The notes beneath the pieces are model-generated. The model ran no database searches and had not been told where the DNA came from. It saw only the letters and a program-made list of their open reading frames with translations. From the NCBI GenBank assembly GCA_019748235.1, contig JAIEPU010000122.1, positions 1-59,373 on the forward strand: 59,373 bases of DNA. The letters are read 5' to 3'. This DNA comes from a bacterium (lineage in GTDB: Bacteria; Planctomycetota; Planctomycetia; Kolteriales; Kolteriaceae). The first letter of the stretch is position 1; each line of letters begins with the position of its first letter. Positions 53,215 to 59,373 of this stretch are shown here, piece by piece. A program made the translations under genes and the position numbers.

Positions 53215-54273
53215 TCACTTGGCACCGGTCAACATCGCCATCTGGTAATAAAGAGGGACGCCGAAAGCGATATTGAAAGGGAATGTGATCGCCAGAGATG
53301 CGGTAATGGACAACGTTGGACTTGCCTCGGGCATCGTCAATCGAACCGCGGGAGGAGCGGCAATGTAGGACGCGCTGGAAACAATTGCCGCGAACACGGT
53401 GCATCCACCGAGATTAAGCCCCGCCAAGTGCCCTAGGTACGCTCCAATAAAGCCGTGGAAGATCGGAAGTAGAATGCCGAACGCCACGAGAAAGGGACCG
53501 ACTTTCCAAAGGTCCCCCAGGCGTTCTCCGGCGACCAATCCCATCTCGAGAAGAAAGATGCAAAGCGCACCGCGAAAGATCATCCCCTTGCTGTAGAAGA
53601 AGTCGTGAAAAGGAGCGAATCCCTTTTCCGGCATGAACAGCGTTGAAATGAAACCAATTACCAAAAGCCCCGCCATCAGCATGATCGATTGACCGGTGAG
53701 GACTTCATAAAGAGCTTCGCCAAGATTCCCTTCATCTTGGGCATGGGCATGACCATGTTTCGCCGTCCGGGCGGCCCGTTCTTTGGAGAGTAGAACAGAA
53801 CCAAGTGCCAGTGCCACGGCGATGCCGGGACATTCAAGTATCGTGACCAGTGTCGGAAGATATCCATTCGCGGGATGTTGTTGCTGTTCCACGAATGCAT
53901 TTGCCACCGCGTAAGTGACGGCAGAAGTTGATCCGTAATGAGCGGCAATGCCCGCCGCATCCGCAATTTTAAAACGGCCAATGTATCGCAGGATCACGAA
54001 CGCACTGATCGGGGTGAAGCAACCGAGGAAGAGGGTGACGACCGCGGGCATCCAAATCGTGCTGATGCCGTTGGTGTGATACTCTTTCGCCAATTCATGC
54101 CCGCCGATGAAACCAATCGACATCAAAAGGAAGATCGAAATCGAGTAGTACAAATCCTTGGGAATCTTGATTCCACCGTGAATTACCTGGGAGAAGATTC
54201 CGAGGGCAAAACACAGGGGAATCGGCGTGAGCATGTTTTCAGCGAGGGAACGCAGAATACTACTGAAGTCCAT
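53215..54273 (-). CDS. sbtA: SbtA-type sodium-dependent bicarbonate transporter
   Basis: The 352-residue membrane protein has about ten helices. Signature stretches of SbtA are NMLTPIPLCFALGIFSQV, IGGHELAKEYHTNG, AAHYGSTSAVTYAVANAFVE, ILECPGIAVALALGS and SASYIAAPPAVRLTMPEASP. Cyanobacterial SbtA takes up HCO3- with Na+ under low CO2. The cytoplasmic loop is short and His-rich (AKHGHAHAQDEG). ATG 54273 follows AGGAA at nine bases. With the PII-like gene downstream it forms an sbtA-sbtB operon. A carbonic anhydrase or carboxylase is not in the window. Confidence 0.94.
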   Translation of the reverse strand: MDFSSILRSLAENMLTPIPLCFALGIFSQVIHGGIKIPKDLYYSISIFLLMSIGFIGGHELAKEYHTNGISTIWMPAVVTLFLGCFTPISAFVILRYIGRFKIADAAGIAAHYGSTSAVTYAVANAFVEQQQHPANGYLPTLVTILECPGIAVALALGSVLLSKERAARTAKHGHAHAQDEGNLGEALYEVLTGQSIMLMAGLLVIGFISTLFMPEKGFAPFHDFFYSKGMIFRGALCIFLLEMGLVAGERLGDLWKVGPFLVAFGILLPIFHGFIGAYLGHLAGLNLGGCTVFAAIVSSASYIAAPPAVRLTMPEASPTLSITASLAITFPFNIAFGVPLYYQMAMLTGAK

Positions 54274-54651
54274 CCAAGGATTTCCTGAGATGCGAGTGGG
54301 ATAGATCGTTCAACGGCGAAAACATTAGTCGGAAAAAGGGAGTGACTTTTCTGATCTCCCAGTGGGAAGAATGGGTGCGAGCGAACAAGATTTTCCTCCT
54401 CCTTCTAATGACCTTTGGACTATTTTCGGAGGAGCGGTAAGTGACAAATCAGTAAGGATCATCCGGTGCTGCTCGGGAATTTCGATTCGCCACCGATCCA
54501 TCTCCTGTCTTAGTAATCGCGCCCTTCCACTCTGCGTAGAGAGTAACTCATTGCGTCTATCACCTCAAATCCGATCGGCGACTCGTCTGACCACGCTTCG
54601 CTCCGATCTGATCTAAAAGTCAGAGTTACCCCGCTCTTAAACCGGCGAGTA
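54274..54651. other. 378-base gap between sbtA and the GH36-like gene
   Basis: Both flanking genes are on the minus strand. A short stem on the minus strand (54360-54338, GGGAG/CTCCC) is followed by five T residues, which might be a weak terminator for the hydrolase or an attenuator of sbtA. No open frame of interest or known RNA was found. Confidence 0.45.
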
Positions 54652-57306
54652 TTATCCTTCGAGCGTCTGCAGTAACCACGTACCAAGGGGCGTCAGCAGA
54701 TACAGGGTGGCTACTCCCATCGCGACAATACATCGAATCGACAGACCGATCGGCCAAGACACCTTTCGAATCGCCCAAGAAGTGAACCATTGAATGAAAC
54801 CGATGGGGAGTACAGCCACCAATAATAGCCACCCCAGCCGTTCCCATAATCCCCGTCCCCGTGCCAGGGTCTTTCCATCTAACAACACCTGTTCGGTGAG
54901 CCCACGGCGCGAGTTCAATACCTGGGGCCAATCGGGTGCCGATGTGTTGGGTGGAAGATCGAGTTGATCGATGACATCAAGTTCGAAGTAGGTCCGAACG
55001 ACGGATCGAACATGGCACTTCTCCGGCCAACGTGGGGTTGGAGGAAGCTTAAGATGTAAAGAGATCTCTTGAGGTTCGACCGATCCGGCCCACTTATACT
55101 CTTTGACTTCCCAAAGTCGTTCTTCGTGACGACCCGCATGCCGGTGCCGGCTTTCCGTTGCTCCCTGAATCTCGATGGCGACCCCATGAGCGGGATAACT
55201 CTCAATCCATAGATCCCCTCCCCTCAGGCTCGTCGTCACCAATCGATTTCTCCACTCGTCCCGCTCATCGACGGGTTCCGTGGAGATCTGTGTTCCCCCA
55301 TCTTTTGGCCTGTCTAGCATTGCCAGCAAGAAAACCCCGTTCTTTCGCATTAGCTCGAACCGACCCACCGGCACCGATTCCAAACCAAGCGGAACCTTTG
55401 AATACAAATGGACAATCGTTACCGATCGCCCAGGCAGATTCAGCTCGAATGATTGTTTCGAATGAATTGGCGCAAGTCTTTCTTGGTGAGGGTAGACGAC
55501 AAACGGGTTCCACTCTGACGGATCGGCGAAATCGCCCGGCCGTGATGACCAGTCGACGGCAAATCGGACGGGAACGAGAGAGGGATTACGCAACACGACA
55601 ATACCCATTTCTTCGGACCAGTGGGCGTAGCCATAGGGGTCCGCGTGGGTTGGGCTTCCGCCGATGAAGACCGTATGCTGCAAAGTCTTTTCGTGCGCCT
55701 TTGCCCAGCGAATCGCAGATCCCAGCACACTCCAGAATGGGTCTGGAACAAGATCGGGTGAAAGATAGAGTTCTTGGAGTTGCGTCCCTCTCCCAAAGAA
55801 CATCATCACATAGTCGGACCAGTCCTCAATGGTTTCGTCAGGTGCGGTATGATCAAGCCGACCACGCATGATGCCGTGCGTCATGAGCGAACTGATCGGA
55901 AACTGAGCCTTCTCCAATCGAACACGGCGGTAAATCTTGTCGTCGCGATAAGTCATCTCCGCTTCGCGATCGGTTAGCTGTGGAAACGACCAATCGTGGT
56001 CGTAATCTCCATGTCCCATCCAAATCGCATCGGCATGCATTAGCCACCACGGGCTGGGCCATAAACCGCTTGTGACGGAAAGAAAGAGATCTTTGTTCAA
56101 TTCTCTTTCGAACGAAAGTAGCTCGAGCGTCGCATCCACAATTGCTTCTCGATGATGCCGAGGATTCGAAGGACGGGAGGGATCATCTGATGACGCGTCA
56201 AAGAAATTGAAGTCATGCTTAAAACAATTGATCCGCGTATCGCGCACATATTTAGTGAGAACATCACGGAGCGCTGACTGATAGTTGGGATCAGGAAGCC
56301 AATAGAAAGGCTTTCGATGCGTCGCCACTCGCCAGCCTTTTTGTGCTCCCCACGAGGAATTCAGTCCGCGACCGTTGAGCGGCAACCACAACCCAAGATG
56401 AGATCCGCCCAACTCGAGTTCATCACGAAGTGGATTGAATCCCCCCGGCCAGTGCGTTCCCGGCTGCCAAAGAGAATCTGGATTTTGATAGCCGTCATCG
56501 ACGAGAAATGAGTTGAGCTTGATGTTGAAGGGATCAAGCAATCCTTTCTTTAATTGCTTGAAAGCGGAAATGCAGTTCTCCGGAGACAAGTCACCAGCGC
56601 GTCGGTCAAACCATGTCGCGAACAACAAATGCGATCGGACGGGCTGACGAATGGTGGAGAGATATCTTTGGAATGACTGTTCGACTGTGAGTGAAGGAGT
56701 TCTCGCTCCAACCACTGCGGTTTTCGATTGGAAGGTGGACCGTCCTGGAAAATGATAGGCATCGAGCCTGTGGCCGATGCGTTCAGTGGTTCCGGCCGGA
56801 TATTCGAGTCCCACGAACCAATTGCCATCCAGAAAGAGAGGCTGGCCGAATCCGCCGACATCCGCGATCGTCTCCACCCTCCAGGTTTCGACGGAGAGGC
56901 GATCAACCACTTTTGTACCTTCGACCTCGATCCTCTTTCGAAGATACGTTTCTCCTGGACGGCCCTCGTAAATGACCCGAACCTTCCCCCCTTCCTTTTC
57001 CTTTGGTTCAAGATGAACGGTGATACTCTGTTCGGGCTCATCCCGGCGATCGATGGATTTGATTTGATAATCCTCAGCGGTCGTGTGACTTCCATCTACA
57101 AAGAGAATCTCGAACTCGCGACGATCTCGCACCACGAGCGCACGGTTTTCTTTCTCCATTCCGATCCGGTCAGTCGACAGCTTTCCATCGGTAATTACTA
57201 GTTCCCGAAAAACCACCCCCGTGCTCAGACGAAGTGTCTCACGGTCGCTCGCTTCATTTAGTAGCGACCCGAGTCCTAACGTAAGCCAAACGAGCCCTCC
57301 CAGCAC
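54652..57306 (-). CDS. Membrane-anchored GH36/alpha-galactosidase-like glycoside hydrolase
   Basis: The 884-residue protein begins with a hydrophobic segment (VVLGGLVWLTLGLGSLL) and ends with two C-terminal transmembrane helices (LGWLLLVAVLPIGFIQW and IVAMGVATLYLLTPLG). The centre is a TIM barrel of the clan D type: FLVDDGYQN, CFKHDFNFFD with the candidate nucleophile Asp365, and WMGHGDYDHDWS near the acid/base. An N-terminal beta domain and C-terminal beta region complete the fold. GH27/36 enzymes remove alpha-galactosyl groups; the activity here is inferred. I chose GTG 57306 behind AGGAGG; GTG 57309 or TTG 57339 are possible. The extra C-terminal membrane anchors are unusual. Confidence 0.82.
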   Translation of the reverse strand: MLGGLVWLTLGLGSLLNEASDRETLRLSTGVVFRELVITDGKLSTDRIGMEKENRALVVRDRREFEILFVDGSHTTAEDYQIKSIDRRDEPEQSITVHLEPKEKEGGKVRVIYEGRPGETYLRKRIEVEGTKVVDRLSVETWRVETIADVGGFGQPLFLDGNWFVGLEYPAGTTERIGHRLDAYHFPGRSTFQSKTAVVGARTPSLTVEQSFQRYLSTIRQPVRSHLLFATWFDRRAGDLSPENCISAFKQLKKGLLDPFNIKLNSFLVDDGYQNPDSLWQPGTHWPGGFNPLRDELELGGSHLGLWLPLNGRGLNSSWGAQKGWRVATHRKPFYWLPDPNYQSALRDVLTKYVRDTRINCFKHDFNFFDASSDDPSRPSNPRHHREAIVDATLELLSFERELNKDLFLSVTSGLWPSPWWLMHADAIWMGHGDYDHDWSFPQLTDREAEMTYRDDKIYRRVRLEKAQFPISSLMTHGIMRGRLDHTAPDETIEDWSDYVMMFFGRGTQLQELYLSPDLVPDPFWSVLGSAIRWAKAHEKTLQHTVFIGGSPTHADPYGYAHWSEEMGIVVLRNPSLVPVRFAVDWSSRPGDFADPSEWNPFVVYPHQERLAPIHSKQSFELNLPGRSVTIVHLYSKVPLGLESVPVGRFELMRKNGVFLLAMLDRPKDGGTQISTEPVDERDEWRNRLVTTSLRGGDLWIESYPAHGVAIEIQGATESRHRHAGRHEERLWEVKEYKWAGSVEPQEISLHLKLPPTPRWPEKCHVRSVVRTYFELDVIDQLDLPPNTSAPDWPQVLNSRRGLTEQVLLDGKTLARGRGLWERLGWLLLVAVLPIGFIQWFTSWAIRKVSWPIGLSIRCIVAMGVATLYLLTPLGTWLLQTLEG

Positions 57307-57806
57307 CACAAGTCCTCCTCTATCCGAACTACTTGGCAAAGTTAGGGTTAGGTACAGCTTGGGTCAAGAGATGACGGTCGAATGGCCGATCCAATGGTAA
57401 GAGGTGACGGATGCAAATTGCAAAAGCTTGAAAAAGGTAGGTGAGGAACGGCAATTTGAATCCAAATGGATTCGGGCGAACGCTAGGATTACAACGGTTT
57501 GGGTTTCCCGTTCCGTGTCCTGGGAATACTTGTCGGGTCCTCGACCGACGCAAAGGCGACCCATTCTCACAAAGGGATCGAAATCCCTCACCAAATGGAG
57601 TGGGCCAAAATCGTTGTCGGCCCGGCGGGGCATGGGAGAGCCAATAAGGATTGGCTTCACCGTTGAATCGTCAGGATGGCTCCGATTCGATAAAGCCGAC
57701 ACGCAGCTTTGAGAATTACCTGTGCCTCAGCTGCGAAGGGACGACGAGTGATCGATCACTCGTTTCACGCAAGTGATTGCGATGGTCATGTCAGAAGGCG
57801 AAGACG
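57307..57806. other. 500-base divergent intergenic region
   Basis: It holds the promoters of the divergent GH36-like and SirB1-like genes. The only clear signal is a perfect 20-base palindrome at 57744-57763, described separately. Short open frames on both strands have no likeness to known proteins. Confidence 0.55.
57744..57763. promoter_or_regulatory. Perfect 20-base palindrome, candidate operator
   Basis: ACGAGTGATC-GATCACTCGT reads the same on both strands. It lies 43 bases upstream of the SirB1-like start (57807), in the divergent intergenic region. The form is that of a binding site for a dimeric repressor; there is no loop and no T-run, so it is not a terminator. Confidence 0.55.
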
Positions 57807-58616
57807 ATGAGTTCTTTTGAACAAATCAGCTATGGCAAGGAAGGCTGCCTGATCCAAGCCGCTCTCGAATTCGCAAAGGATGAATATCCTCATCTCGATG
57901 TCAACGATTACCTTCGCACGATTCATCGCTTTGCCTGCGATTTCAATCGCTTTCGGGGGAACGAAACGCAGCCGGAAAATGTTCTGCGACTTTTGAGCGA
58001 CTTCTTTTTCGGGGAACTCGAATTCACCGGTAACACGGAGAACTATTATGATCCCCGAAATAGTTATCTCAACGATGTAATTGATCGGCGCATGGGAATC
58101 CCGATTACACTCTCCGTCGTGTACCAACACCTCGCCGATGCCGCGGGAGTGAAGCTTTCGGGAATCAATTTCCCAGGACACTTTCTACTGGCATACGAAC
58201 GGCCGCACGATCGAATCTATATCGACGTCTTTCAATGCGGCCGATGGCTTAGTTGGAACGATTGCAAAGTTCGCCTCATCGAAGCGATGGGTGGAAGCGT
58301 TGAAGTTCAGGAATCGGATCTAACACCGATGGTCTCACGTGACATTCTTCTTCGGATGCTTCGCAATCTTAAGGGAATCTATTCGCGCTGCGACCTCTCG
58401 CGTTGCCTAAGCGTGCAGAATCGAATTGTCGCACTCTCGGACAATGACCCGACGGAGATCCAGGATCTGGGAATTCTTTACTTCCATCTAGGGAAGCCTG
58501 TCCTGGCGGTGAAAACGTTCGACAAGCTGATGCGCGAACATCCCTCCCTAAGGGAAAGAGAAGTCGTCAAAAGCTACCTGAGCAAAGCGACGCAGAAAGC
58601 CGTGCTGCTGAATTAA
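57807..58616 (+). CDS. SirB1-type transglutaminase-like protein with TPR
   Basis: The 269-residue protein has the SirB1 N-domain: NYYDPRNSYLNDVIDRRMGI and PITLSVVYQHLADAAGVKLSGINFPGHFLL, with the transglutaminase-like His in PGHF. The C-terminal part has TPR-like helices (YFHLGKPVLAVKTFDKLMREHP). Members of this family (YchA/SirB1) are of unknown biochemical role. The catalytic Cys of true transglutaminases is not evident. ATG 57807 follows AAGG; an upstream start at 57777 lacks support. A stem-loop with a T-run follows the stop. Confidence 0.9.
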   Translation: MSSFEQISYGKEGCLIQAALEFAKDEYPHLDVNDYLRTIHRFACDFNRFRGNETQPENVLRLLSDFFFGELEFTGNTENYYDPRNSYLNDVIDRRMGIPITLSVVYQHLADAAGVKLSGINFPGHFLLAYERPHDRIYIDVFQCGRWLSWNDCKVRLIEAMGGSVEVQESDLTPMVSRDILLRMLRNLKGIYSRCDLSRCLSVQNRIVALSDNDPTEIQDLGILYFHLGKPVLAVKTFDKLMREHPSLREREVVKSYLSKATQKAVLLN

Positions 58617-58622
58617 CGTCTT

Positions 58623-58651
58623 GAGGGTCCAAGGCGGTCCTCTTTGTTTTT
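58623..58651 (+). terminator. Intrinsic terminator after the SirB1-like gene
   Basis: GAGGG-T-CC pairs with GGTCCTC (one G-T pair and one bulge) over a short loop, followed by TTTGTTTTT. It lies seven bases after the stop codon at 58616 and reads in the plus direction. Confidence 0.7.
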
Positions 58652-58706
58652 AACCATTACTGGCCCGGATGGTGACATCCTTCTGTCACTCAGAAACGGT
58701 AAAGCT

Positions 58707-59373
<667 letters not shown>

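Overview
The window looks like a chromosomal segment of a planctomycete (phylum Planctomycetota). The call rests on gene content: a very large secreted beta-propeller/HEAT/cytochrome c dehydrogenase of the Pirellula-Verrucomicrobium type (3701-7333), a TIGR03009-like exported protein (49300-50115), several other signal-peptide proteins of no known family, a class II (B12-dependent) ribonucleotide reductase, and frequent GTG/TTG starts behind good Shine-Dalgarno sequences. I cannot fix the order or genus. No tRNA, rRNA, CRISPR array, prophage or integron was seen. Almost all of it reads as core or lineage-specific chromosome; the only mobile-element signal is one REP-associated transposase (RAYT) cassette at 15.17-15.88 kb.

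Layout. 0-10.8 kb, all minus strand: ppk1 (its 3' end lies outside the window), purQ, a 2Fe-2S ferredoxin, the giant dehydrogenase, a rhodanese, an MGH1-like glycoside hydrolase and a Tyr/Pro-rich exported protein. 11-16 kb: argH, an exported HEAT protein with an embedded degenerate receiver domain, and the RAYT cassette with composite hairpin inverted repeats and a heptanucleotide tandem array. 16-22 kb: xdhC-mocA (minus), then rsfS-argS (overlapping ATGA), leuD and an exported methyltransferase, then an FHA protein (minus). 22.7-30.9 kb: a YyaL-type protein, cupin, SDR, a PAP2-ArnT-like glycosyltransferase fusion and a tandem-duplicated ABC-2 permease. 30.8-37.2 kb: a CopD-like membrane protein, STAS protein, aldose 1-epimerase, TIM-barrel sugar isomerase/epimerase, a RegB/RegA redox two-component pair and myo-inositol oxygenase.

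37.2-42.7 kb: a 670-base non-coding stretch that ends in a strong intrinsic terminator with no upstream gene on that strand (candidate structured RNA or attenuated leader), then a glycosyltransferase translationally coupled to a protein made of two fused LPS-type kinases, a secreted protein with a C-x4-C-H motif, and a PilZ protein. 43-47.4 kb: dcd and nrdJ, which together supply deoxynucleotides. 47.8-59.4 kb: two exported planctomycete-type proteins, RNase PH, an ACT-domain protein, an LRR membrane protein, an sbtA-sbtB bicarbonate-transport pair, a membrane-anchored alpha-galactosidase-like hydrolase, a SirB1/TPR protein and hemB (its 5' end lies outside the window).

The points most worth following up are the orphan terminator with mutually exclusive upstream hairpins, the twin-kinase/GT operon, the PAP2-ArnT fusion, the redox two-component pair beside the O2-dependent inositol oxygenase, the SbtAB pair in a heterotroph-like setting, and the pseudo-receiver buried in a secreted HEAT protein. 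All calls come from reading the sequence; no database search was run.
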